Source: Serendipita indica DSM 11827 (taxonomy: Eukaryota > Basidiomycota > Agaricomycetes > Sebacinales > Serendipitaceae). Taken from it: DNA of 64,000 nucleotides. The DNA lies in assembly GCA_910890315.1 (NCBI GenBank), contig CAJVGD010000005.1, forward strand, positions 186,001 to 250,000, given 5' to 3'. The position numbers were made by a program, and so were the translations under genes. Position 1 is the stretch's first letter, and every line of letters starts with the position of its first letter. Below, piece after piece: positions 11,484 through 21,894 of the stretch. Under the pieces are notes generated by a model that was given only the letters and a program-made list of their open reading frames with translations, did not search any database and had not been told where the DNA came from.

Positions 11484-13245
11484 CTATGGGTGGCTGAGGC
11501 GGTAACTCCAGATGTCGGCGTCGGACACGGTTGGCTTCGAAGGGATCAAGCCCGTGATGCGGACTGGTCGAGAGGTGTTACCCTTCTTGCTCGACGTTGG
11601 TGGAGAGAGCGTGTCTCGGATGCTCGACGTCGAGAATGTCGTCTTGCCGGCCATTGACGCGAGGATGAGCGCCATGTCGTACTCGCGGGCAGTGAGTCGT
11701 GCGGAGGACGCTGATGTCTTCGACCTGCGGCGGGATATACTGAGGGGCTGGGCGCGGTAAGAAGGGGAGAGATGCTGGAATAGGAGCGTATGAGATGCGA
11801 GGAGGAATGGGGAGACTGGAAGGTGGGCGTGAATTTGGTTCGCGGCTCGATTGAGGGGTTGGATGAGGGCCGAAGCCGGCGGCGTGGTACTCTTCATGCG
11901 CAAGGTCGACGGACGAAGTGTGTGGTGTAGATGAGGAGGGAGGTGTGTGAACGACGAGAATGACTGCCTTGGCTTTCCTGGGTTTCGGGAGAGGCGTCGC
12001 ATCGGTGACAGCCGAGTTCTTCTTCGTCTTGCTCGTTGCGTATTTCTTTGTCGACTTCTTGCGTGTCGTAGGATCCGTCGAGTATGGAGCTACGCGCGAC
12101 GGCGTGGTTTGTTTGCGCACCACTTTACCTCCGCTCTCAGCAGACGACGATGTGGCAGGAGCCGCCGCCGAGCTCCTTGTCACCGTCGTCGTGGTTGAAG
12201 CGAACGTGGTCACATCTACCCCGATAACTCCTTGCGACCGGCGGGTCACCAGCGTCGCAGGCGGACTATAGTCCGCAATGTAGACGTGCCCATTGCGCTT
12301 GCAGTTTCGCTGGACTTTGTCTACGGATCTAGAAGAAGAATCAGGTCAATTTTATCCTTTTCTCAGGAGAGCCATACGTACTTGTTGACGATCGCGCTGA
12401 TCGCCGCCCATTCCTCAGGGGAGGGGAGCCTCTGCTCGCTCCCAACAATCTGAGCATACCATTTCCCCAATTTCTCGGTTTGACTCGAGGTCATTCTCTT
12501 TGCCTGATCAAATGTGGCTTAGCCATCTCGTTGCGACAAAGGTTGTGGCTTGTTTGCTCACCTTTACTTTCTGGCCGGCGGTGGGCAAAGAGACGCCACC
12601 GGTCATCTGGTCAACCTCGAGAGGCTGAGCACTCTCGAGGATTGGGGATAGACCCCCTACGGACGCGCCACCAGAAGTGGCAACAGGAGTCGAGCGCGCA
12701 CTCGAGACAGCACGACTCGACCCTGATCGTGAGTTTGATGAAGAACTCATTGGGTTCTGTGCAGAGGATGTGGGCTTTCGCGCCTGCCGGGCGTTGACCC
12801 AGTCCTGGACGGCTGCGACGGACCTAAGGGTATCGGGTTAGCTAGCGTGTTAATTTGTAGCATATATAGTGATATAACTGGTATTCGAGTGGCATAGGCT
12901 CCGAAGGAGCAGCTCGGAACTCGGTGCCAGCCAGAGCCATGTTGAACGGGGGTTTGGAATGGATTAATGCACTTACATCTTCATCTCATCGGCAATAGAT
13001 GAGATCTCGACTGCAGATGGCTCGCTACTACAGCTATAGAACCATGGGAGTAGTCGAGCCTCGTCGACTTGGTCTCTCGCCGCGGCGGCTCGGCTCGAGC
13101 GACGCTCAACGGCATCCAGGTGTACATATGGTACACCTGGAGCTGTAGGGCCACGAGGAGTGGCGCCCCGGTGCCTTGAGCGTGTCGGGAGTCCACTGCT
13201 CCCTACAATGGTGGTCGTAGAAGGAAGAGTACGCTTTGGCGGCAT
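11484..13245 (-). CDS. Protein with divergent homeodomain-like segment and low-complexity tail
   Basis: Exons (minus): 13245-12977, 12823-12562, 12503-12382, 12328-11484. It starts MPPKRTLPSTTT. Around residues 58-105 the spliced protein reads LLPWFYSCSSEPSAVEISS, then IADEMKMSVAAVQDWVNARQ and ARKP. This has the three-helix spacing of a homeodomain, with WVNARQARK where WFxNRRxK is usual. The match is by eye and weak. A second compact block follows (EKLGKWYAQIVGSEQ, PSPEEWAAISAIVNK), then a Ser/Thr/Pro-rich basic tail. In the last exon the frame ending near QVEDISVLRT and the frame reading LTAREYDMALILASMAGKTT both look coding. They are joined by skipping one base near 11,700 or by an unplaced intron. 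A nuclear DNA-binding role is inference. Confidence 0.6.
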
Positions 13246-14313
13246 GATTTGAAGAATGCTATGGACGACAAGAGACAAGGAAAGTTGATAACAGAGTCCT
13301 TGGGATCGACTAGCAAAGGAACTGGGTCGTGGGCCGGGACAAGTTGAGACGGTGGACTACCAGCCAGGTCCCGCCAACTTTAAGTGGGCGCGGCCTCCAT
13401 GGATCACTGTATGATAATGACATATAAAATTATCTTTAGAACGGGCAGGTGCACCTCAGCGAGCGTTCTCGACGATCTGGCGATTTGTAGCCTCGCCGCC
13501 AGTGTTGCCGCGATATAGAGACGCGGATTTTCAGATTCATCCCAAGTTGCTAGTTGTTTGTATCAACGTTTACCAGGTTCGATGACTGAAAAAATCGAAG
13601 GCTCTACTCCGACAAAAGGAGTGTTCTGGTTGGCGCCAGTGGATGGCGCCATAGTGTCTGGAAATGTACTCTAGGCGTGAATATGAGATGATAAGAGATA
13701 TTTTCGGCGGTTTAGAACGCACGGAAACTACTTGCGAGCAGGCTGGTCGTCTGTCGAGTCGTCGCTTTGCACTCGAGAGCGGATTATCTTTGCATGTAAA
13801 TCCAGAGAATGTTAATGGTATACGATTTGTGGTGACACCGACGGAGCCTATCATACGACGGGGGTCTTGATTCCCATATCCCTCAGAGAGGTGATCCACA
13901 AGTACTGGATTCAACCTTTGAACTATCCTAGAGCCTTTAAAATGTGTTGGATGGTGGCATAAAGTCCCTCGATATATGTTGCCCGTGTCTTTTGCGCAAT
14001 TGTCGAGTCGGAGGATGTTTAGCTATGTCTTGCTAGCCTCATTGAAATTCCAAGCGGATTGATGAGAACATAGGATATCCGAGTTGATAATTCATCGCAT
14101 AACAACATGTCTGGCCGCTGACGAATCGCAAGATGGCACCCCAGAGGTCTCTTTGGATGATATTCCAATACATATGGCTGATTTTCATCGTTATAATGAG
14201 CCATATACGTTTACATTTTGTCCTCGAAGTCAAGGTTGAATCCACGCTGGCGGTCACAAGTGGTAAGCGCCCTTGGAATCTGCCGCAAACAGAGGGACAT
14301 GGAAAGGGAGCAA
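13246..14313. other. Intergenic, with paired 8-bp palindromes
   Basis: About 1.07 kb upstream of both the minus-strand homeodomain-like gene and SPT4. Two copies of the palindrome TGGCGCCA lie at 13631-13638 and 13644-13651, five bases apart. A 68-codon ATG frame (13664-13870) follows directly but has no recognisable features. Otherwise nothing supported. Confidence 0.5.
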
Positions 14314-14823
14314 ATGGCGGCTGTACCACCGTCTGGACGAGCGAAGAATCTGCGGGCGTGCTTGGTTTGCACGATTATCCAAACGTCGATGGACTTTCGC
14401 AAAAAAGGGTGTCCGAATTGCGAGCATTTTCTCGAGGTGAGCGTTTGGGATCATGGTTTCACCCGTGTTTGACTATTTTTTTTTTTTTTTTTGCAGATGC
14501 GAGGGAATACGGATCGAGTGAATACATGCACGACGGCTCAGTTTGATGGAATGACAGCAATTATGAACCCAAAGGAGAGCTGGGTCGCTAGATGGAAGCG
14601 TGTTGGTGAGTAATTCAATGTCTTTCGTTTACTGGGACCGTCTAACCCCCGGATAGACATTTCAGTTCGTGGTATCTATGCCGTTCGGCTGTCTGCAAAG
14701 ATTCCAGATGTGTTGAGGGCAGAACTGGATGAACTTGGGATTACAGTAAGTAGACATTCTACTGCGTTTGGGTGTGTTCTGAGAGGATTATAGCCGCGCA
14801 TGGACATGATTACTGAGACATAG
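14314..14823 (+). CDS. SPT4: Transcription elongation factor SPT4
   Basis: Four exons (14314-14436, 14497-14605, 14657-14745, 14794-14823) give 116 residues, the usual Spt4 size. The zinc-binding cysteines are present in NLRACLVCTIIQ and GCPNCEHFL, followed by the conserved MNPKESWVARWKRV and RGIYAVRLSAKIP. Spt4 pairs with Spt5 (DSIF) and supports RNA polymerase II processivity. Intron 1 ends in an unusually long T run before the acceptor (about 14475-14492). The second intron has two acceptors nine bases apart (14656, 14665); the first keeps VDISVRG. The start MAAVPPSG is favoured by length; an in-frame ATG at 14299 would add five residues. Confidence 0.93.
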
Positions 14824-15074
14824 AGACGTAATGTACACCTTGAAATGTTTTGATTTACGCGTGAAATGTTTGGTGGTTTGTCATTATCGCACCTTGGACC
14901 TCGCCACTTCAGAGTCCACGTTCCATTCGTTTTATTCCCCCCTCTTTTCTCCTGTGCGACGCATCTTCTACATACTCTCTCTTCCCCTGTTCTATTGTCC
15001 TTGTTGTATGTAGCTGTTCTCGCCATCGTTCACCGTCGTTGACGCCGCTGTTTGACCAGATCCAGATTGCTGTA

Positions 15075-16630
15075 ATGCCCTCTCATGCGTTGCACTCGCC
15101 CAATCTCTCCAGAGCAGAGCTTTGTCGCTACTACAGATCGCCCGTTCGCCGCCGCCATCCCCACTCGTTGGTGGAGCTCACAGAGCACGATCCCGCCCTG
15201 GTCAGGTATCTCGCGGCTCCTCTTGAACCTGCTCTCGTCGTAGAGCTCATCAAGGCTGTGAGAGATATGATCAAAGTCCCGGAGCAGGAAGTTCTCCCCA
15301 CGCCGCCCTCGACGCCGCTCAAGTCGCTCTCCAAGCAACAGCAAGAGGAGGAGGGAGTACAGGATCCAAACGCGAATAGCGATTATCGCGCGGGATGGCC
15401 GCCAGTGTTGAACCCGCAGTGGCTCCCTCTCGAACAGTTTGTCCCCTGGATCATCGCAAGCTCCAAAGTCCGCGTTCCTACACTCTGCTACACGCTGCTT
15501 GTTCTTGAGCGCCTCGGATCCCGATTCCCTCCTCACGCTCAAGGTAGTACTCCTCGTCCTCTCCGCGATCTGTCTCTGACCATTACTCAGGCATGACGTG
15601 CACCAGACATCGAATCATACTTGCCGCTATCATCGTCGCGTCAAAGTATCTCAACGACCAGACGCCAAAAATAAGCACTGGGCAGTTCACTCCCGCGGCC
15701 TCTTCGCGACTTGCGAGATTACGCTCATGGAGAAGCAGGTCCTCAGCATCATCGACTTTGATCTGAGCTTCACCGAGGAGCAGCTCATCCAGCGCATGTT
15801 TCCGCTTCTCCACCCTCGCTCCGCCGGATCCTCTACGAAACAGCCTCCGACGCTCAACGTTCCCAGTCAGCCTCTTACGCCTCTTACGCCCATCGCGCTT
15901 TCAAATGCCGCCAAAGGCACTCCAGTTTCCGAGTCCAAGATCAAAGGTGACTCAAGCGCCGCGCCGGTTCAAGGCAGAGGTGGTTCCTCGCGACTTTGTC
16001 CTGCAGCCAGTCCCTGCTTTCAAGAAGCGTGGAGAGAAGCACCAAGTGGCCCGCAAGACTACGACAGAGTCCTCGTCAATGACATTCTCGACGTCTCAGT
16101 CGGCCCCTTCGCACCTCGTCAACACTGCCCACGACCAAGCCACTACCGCGTCCTCTACTTTGGCTCTTCCAGAGATTCGCGTCGCTGGAGTCAAGGGTAG
16201 CACCTCTATGTCGCTTGGTCGCAGCTTCTCTAGCGACGGTTTGCTCGAAGGTGCCGGCGTCGTGACCATGAGCGTTGCTCGCACCTTTTCGAGCACGGTG
16301 AGCTCTTCCATGACCGCGAGCAGCTCCATCTCTGCCAGCACGAGCACGAGCAACTCTGAGGTTTCGACTCCTCCGGATTCGTCTGCAGCCTATGACCATG
16401 TAGTCAAGCCTCCACCCATGCACCGTCGTGACTCTGACTCTGCCATTCATCCAACGACGTCTGGGCAAATCTTTCTTTCCGAACATGGGGGTGGCTCTCG
16501 TCTCATGAGCAAGATCCTTGGTGTTGGCAAGACGCTCTCATCCGCTCGTCGCGTTGGACATGGAATCAAGGGAGACAGAAAGGTTTCGACTGCAACTATT
16601 GTTCCCGACGAGGTGCACATTGAGCACTGA
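15075..16630 (+). CDS. PCL1/PCL2-type cyclin (Pho85-type CDK partner), one frame break
   Basis: ATG 15075 (MPSHALHSPNLSRAELCRYY). Exons about 15075-15543, 15591-15924, 15974-16630. The cyclin box shows WLPLEQFVPWIIASSKVRV, TCTRHRIILAAIIVASKYLN, then NKHWAVHSRGLF and LMEKQVLSIIDFDLSFTEEQ, the pattern of Pho80/PCL cyclins. Between VASKYLNDQTP and KNKHWAVHS the frame slips back one base in the A5 run 15667-15671; a sixth A restores it. The last frame change is explained by a 49-nt intron with a weak donor (GTTTCC) joining TPAEVVPRDFVLQP. The long C-terminus is Ser/Thr-rich with a run of short Ser repeats, probably disordered and phosphorylated. PCL cyclins link nutrient and cell-cycle signals; the exact partner is not visible. 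Confidence 0.82.
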
Positions 16631-17139
16631 AGGGTTTTGGACTTTGGCAATGAACACTGGACCTTTCACCTTCTTCGATTGGAGACCTCTCACTCGCTTT
16701 CGCCTGCGACGCCTAATACTTTCACTCTTTCATTTCGCCACTCCTTCAGCCCGACGTCATTTCGCGCCCTAGGTATCTGCGCATGATAATCTCCATGGTC
16801 ATCACTTCCGCACCGTCACCACACGCTGTTGCCGCCATTCTTTGGTAGCACATACCCTTACCCGTTTTCTGTTTCGTTCCAGTTCTCCCTTTAGTTATTT
16901 CCTATTTCCGTTATTCTGTGCGGATCCGCGTCTCAACTCCGTCATGGCAATCAAGGAGACGCACGAGTTGGTGATGCTCTATCGTTTGTTTGTATCGAGA
17001 AAACTTGTACGATGTTGCCTCGATGATAAGGCATTTTCATACTCCCGGGTTTTGTCTTTTGAGCTGGTGTGGTGGTCTACTCCTTGGTTTCCACCTTTAT
17101 CGTTGGCAGGATTGAAACCGCATTGAAAGACTCGTAAAG
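16631..17139. other. Intergenic, no gene seen
   Basis: About 510 pyrimidine-rich bases between cyclin and IMP3. The C/T-rich plus strand is typical of a fungal promoter or UTR. No supported frame. Confidence 0.5.
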
Positions 17140-18034
17140 ATGAGAGAACTCAAGTACCATGAGAAGAAGCTCCTCAAAAAGGTCGACTTTTATAATGTAC
17201 GCCACTCGCTGCTCCGAAAACTGCCATTCTGACCGTCGCCCGTCGTTTTGTGGCCTTTTTAGTGGAAGCAAGATAATAATCTGCGCGAGATTAAAGTGAT
17301 GCGGAGGTATCATATCCAAGACCGGGAGGATTACAACAAGTATAATAAATTGTGCGGCCAGATCAGGTCGTATGCGCATCGACTTTCCCTTTTACCTGCT
17401 CAAGATCCGTTTCGGGCAAAGATGGAGGGACAATTGTTGTCCAAATTGTATGATATGTGCGTTTTTTCTCTCCCTTTTGTTCCGTCTCATTCCTTGTGGT
17501 GTTGGTGGACAATGTGGCTTTTGTAGTCATTGGAGATGCTTTTATTACTGGAGGGGTTTTGACTGATTGTTTGGATATTAGGGGTGTCTTGAATTCGACG
17601 GCAAAGCTTAGTGATATTGAGAATAAGCTTACTGTTGCGGCGTTTTGTCGACGACGATTGGGGGTTGTCGTTTGTCGTTTGAAGATGGCGGAAACTGTCA
17701 CTGCGGTGGGTATTCTGTTCTTCTTTTCTTCCTGTCCTCCCCTTCCCTACTCGTACTGTTCATTTATCTGATCTTGATTCATCTGTTTGGTGTACTTATC
17801 TTGAGGATAGGCCGTGACGTTTGTCGAGCAAGGGCACATTCGCGTTGGACCGGACACGATTACGGACCCGGCCTACCTTGTCACGAGGAACATGGAGGAT
17901 TATGTGACATGGGTAGATACGAGCAAGATGAGGAGAACGGTGATGGCTTATAACGATGAGGTTAGTCTTCTATAGTGGTCGTCGGAAGGAACTGTGCTGA
18001 CTGCGCCCAGCTGGACGACTTTGACTTGCTATAG
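17140..18034 (+). CDS. IMP3: U3 snoRNP protein IMP3
   Basis: Five exons (17140-17196, 17263-17456, 17582-17705, 17811-17960, 18011-18034) encode 182 residues, matching the family length. It begins [20 protein letters not shown] and carries [20 protein letters not shown], an S4-type RNA-binding segment ([19 protein letters not shown]), [20 protein letters not shown] and the terminal LDDFDLL. IMP3 joins Mpp10 and IMP4 in the small-subunit processome and helps U3 base-pair with pre-rRNA in the nucleolus. Introns 2 and 3 (125 and 105 nt) are longer than most here. All five exons join in frame. Confidence 0.94.
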
Positions 18035-18252
18035 CGGACCATATCTTGCGTCCTTCGGACTCGTTTGCTGATGACTTCATGAGCACGCCTGCTCCTTCCC
18101 GTCTTCCTATTCGATCGTCGACCATTCATCGGGACTTCTTCCAGGAGCTGAAAAGTAACTGTAAATTTTAAATATAGTCCTCCTAAGTATAGAGTAGACT
18201 GTACGACTCGGTTAGTTAAGCGCCTGCCGCAGCTTGCCCCCTGCCATACCAG

Positions 18253-21200
18253 ATGGACACCATCCAAAACGCCCCTGGTGTAAAGAAAGATACAGGATTG
18301 CACACAAAAGCAAAAAACTGCGCTGAATGTCGCCGTCTTAAAGTACGCAAGCCCCATTATCGAAAACAGCGGCTGAACCCTTGTAGCTCAAATGCTCTAG
18401 AACTGTTGGTACACAATATAAATGCGCTTATAAATGCGAATTCGCGCCATTTAATCCAGATTCCCTGCAACCACTGCGAAAAGGCGGGCAAAGCGGCCCT
18501 ATGTCCCGACCGTTGTCTGCTACCGAAGGCTGAACGGTATGTAATCAGCTCTCTTGTCATCAATAAATCTCAACGGCTTTTAGATTTGCAAAGCTTGATG
18601 AGGACCAGACGTCTGCAAAGATGGGAGCAATGGCGGCTAGGATCCGTGAGCTAGAGGATGCGCTCGCAGATATGCAGGTTCGTTCTCTTGGTCTGCATGC
18701 GACTGATGGGATAACATGCCCCACAGCGATTGCACTCTGACGAGCCTCACTCACTCCTTTCGAACACGGAAGAGCCGCTCATCACATCGTTCGGCGCTCT
18801 CATGATCGGTAAAGATGTGAGAAACCGATCTGGTGGCAATAAATTGTTGATTTATTTTATTGTTTAGGGGAATACTCGGTTCTTTGGTGGGACGAGCACA
18901 GCCGAATTTGTATGCAATTTTCTGTTTGCTGGACCAGTTGACATCTGATCATATTTGATAGGGTCTGACGGCGCTAGTAGAAGGAGAACCTGTCGACGCT
19001 TCCGCCGAGCCCGAGCAAGGAACGGATGGTCTAGAGATGCAAACTCACCTCCCCCTCTACCTCGATATTCGCACGTCTAATCCCGAGAGCCTAAAGCAGA
19101 AAGTGCTAGCTGGACTCCCAAGTAAAGATCTGGCGATTAGATTGGTCGAGATATTCTATGCTAGAGTGGCTTGGCAGTAAGTCCGTTTCTTTTAATGTAG
19201 CTCTGCCTCTAAGCTATGTAGAAGCGAACCTATTATACGGTCACGGCTGATAAACCAGTACCTGATACCGTGTTACGAGAATCCGGCAGATCCGTCCATA
19301 GGAATACAGGGTGTCGCCCTTCTGTTCGCTACGTTTGCTCTTGGTACGTCTTTGAATCATCATTTTGTTCATACTAATCCGTTTTCAAGCGATGCTCAAC
19401 TATCCAGAAGCAGAGAACTGCAGCTCCAAGGCCGAACAATTCAATAACCTTTCCAAAGCGTGCCTCTCGCTGGATGACTTTATACTGAACACGAGCGTGA
19501 CCACAGTTGCAATTCTGATACTACAAGCCAACTATAACTACATGGTAAATGACGCGACCCGCAATTCCAAGGGATGGGTGATGCTTGGTGTCGCCGCACG
19601 GCTTGCCCAAGTTGTAGGTTTTACCTGACTTCCTCCAGTCCTCGTACTAATTCTTCAAGATTGGCCTGCAGTGAGTGCTCTACGCGAGCTAAAAAGCATA
19701 CCTCTTATATGCGCGCAGTCGAGATCCAGAGATTTTTGGTCTACCACCAGATCAGGTGGCGGATAGACGGAAAATTGCCGTATGTCATATACCTCATCCC
19801 TTGATTGAGACTCAAAATCATAGTGGGAGCTCGTGAGCATGGAGCTATGGACGGTACATACTTCCATATCCCATAACTTTTCTAACCAGCTAAATGGTAG
19901 GCGATGGTGACAGGACGGCCTCCGATGATGTCTCGGCAGCACTTCGACGTCAAAATCCCTAGAGGTTTGGACACTCTTGACCCAGATCCCAACTATACAA
20001 CAGGAAAGCATTATTTCAGCGAAGCTTGCCTCTGGCATGTCGTGGATCTGGGCCTTGCGTCCGCAAACAAGGCAACATATGCTGCAGTACTGAGAGTCGA
20101 TGCACGAATCAGAGAGTTCAACGTACCAAAGGAGATGATGCTCCCTGAATTCAAGCCGACGGAAGAATATGCTACTAGAACCAGAATACGGCAGAGTACA
20201 GAAGAAGTGTTTCGGGAGCTCACTCTCCTATGTCTCCATCGGTGCGTCCGTCCAGATATGGGTCACTCCGCTGATAGGATATAGCTCCTACTTTGCATGT
20301 GCACTTCTTGAGCGCCCGTTTACCCCTCTCAAGAGCCCATACACACCCAGCTTCTTGGCTTCGTACGGCAGTGCGTGTGCCATTGTCGGATGTGTCCGTC
20401 GACTCTACGCTCAAGAGCCGGTGATTATAATGCGGATGTCTCTTTTCTGGACGTACTGCTTTACTGCTACGGTCATCCTGGCGGCTATTGTGATCAGGGC
20501 CCCAGATTGCTCCCTTGCTGGTCCAGCTCTTACTGAACTCGGTAAGCTCATTAAGATTACAGAATCGACAGAGGGATACTCATTAAGCAGATTTGACTGT
20601 GGAAATGTTTAGACAAGCACAGGCAGCCTACCGGCCACGACGAGCTTATGTATGGCTTTTACTTCTCGCCGGAAGCAGGAATTCACTAAAGAATCTTAGC
20701 CAATTGTATCAAAGCTTCATGCGAAAGCCCACGATGCTATGAAGGCGTTCAATTCGGGAACGTGGCAGTCACCTACCGCAACGGATGCTCAACTCGTTCG
20801 CGGTCTTGGAGGCTCGAACATGGTAATCAACCACCTCCGCGACGCGACGCATGCCACAAAGAGATCACCCTCTCAGACTTTGGGACAATCCTACGTACCC
20901 GCTGATCCCCCATTCTTGGTACCGTCACAGGACCACCAACACTTCGACCAACGGCTACCATTCATGGAGCGATGCAACATCCACAGTTCTCACTAGAAGA
21001 TTACCTGCGCTCGTTTCATTCAAACGCGTCCGCGGATATGTTAGGGCCCAATTTAAACAACGCCTTGGCTTCTACGGTCAGCTCGAGTGACGATTTCCTG
21101 AGAGGAATCCTCAGCGGTGAATGTGTATCCTCCGCGGTACCTTCGGCTGCCAACTTGGCACCTCCATACGGTGAATTCTCCTCTTTCAATGGCACAACGT

Positions 21201-21505
21201 TCGGAGATGGGAACAGGAACCCGGGCCAACAAAGTATGGAGGGTGGCGAGATGCACGTTCCATACCCTGGAGCTCCGCCAGCGGCACCTTCACCATTATC
21301 GGATGGTGGAAGCTCGACCAGGTCCGCACCTGGTTCTGCAATGCCTGGCTATGTTCCAGGTATTCCACCGCAATTGGCGTCGGTAGCCAACCCTGTGCAG
21401 GACCCAATGAACATAGTTCCAGATTCATATTCGGCAGAGCAACAAGCTGCTTTTCTATGGGACAACATTTTGCGCGAGCTCGATATTCCCGCTCAGGGGC
21501 CGTAA
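18253..21505 (+). CDS. Zn(II)2Cys6 fungal transcription factor
   Basis: At least 16 exons. The first 14 are well supported: 18253-18342, 18387-18404, 18460-18536, 18584-18677, 18727-18816, 18868-18909, 18962-19176, 19222-19343, 19390-19613, 19660-19670, 19719-19779, 19824-19853, 19901-20241, 20285-20541. The binuclear cluster is CAECRRLKLKCSRTIPCNHC plus a final Cys in ALCP; a short coiled coil (IRELEDALADMQ) follows. The middle region fits the fungal-specific TF domain (MLNYPEAENC, AQVIGLHRDPEIFGLP, RRKIAWELVSMELW, GRPPMM). Exon 10 is only 11 nt. Near 20617 one base is lacking (AAGCACAGG, expected AAGGCACAGG); with it the frame reads DKAQAAYRPRRAY and splices (20650-20699) to PIVSKLHAKAHDAM. 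A further frame change near 20.95 kb is either a 68-nt intron (20919-20986) or another missing base. The tail ends SAEQQAAFLWDNILRELDIP. Target genes are unknown. Confidence 0.82.
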
Positions 21506-21894
21506 GTAGACCCAAATACGGCTCAGAAGTGACATATTGTACCCTTATCCAACTAAATACATCTATACGCCATACTCGAAGCCAGAAGTCTACAAAACCC
21601 GGTACCAGATTATTATACCCATAGCTACCGGGCTTAAAAATAGACAAAGTTGCCGAGTCCAATGTCTTGATGGTATAGATTCGTCGGTTATGTTGTATTG
21701 TGACCGCCTTTTTGTGGGGGCGGCAGATGGCTTGGAGCGCGTTCGCTCCTCCCAAAGCATTTGTCGCTCGCTCAGATTTTTCCTGAGAAGTAGCACCCAA
21801 TTGTATCCCCTGAGAACGGTTCTTCTGAGTCCAGGGTAGACTGCACGGCAAAATTAGATGGGCGCTCGTCCCAGCTTGCTCCTTATCATACCAT
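21506..21894. other. Spacer between tandem Zn-cluster copies
   Basis: About 390 bases. The last ~50 resemble the sequence just before the ATG of the first copy (shared CAGCTTGC...CATACCA), so the duplication included part of the promoter. Confidence 0.5.

Noticed and set aside
15598-16200. Separate gene in a second frame within the cyclin
   Set aside because: It is the continuation of the cyclin box after a one-base slip, not an independent gene.
16076-16486. Minus-strand frame rich in Arg opposite the cyclin tail
   Set aside because: Produced by the Ser-repeat codons on the plus strand; no independent support.
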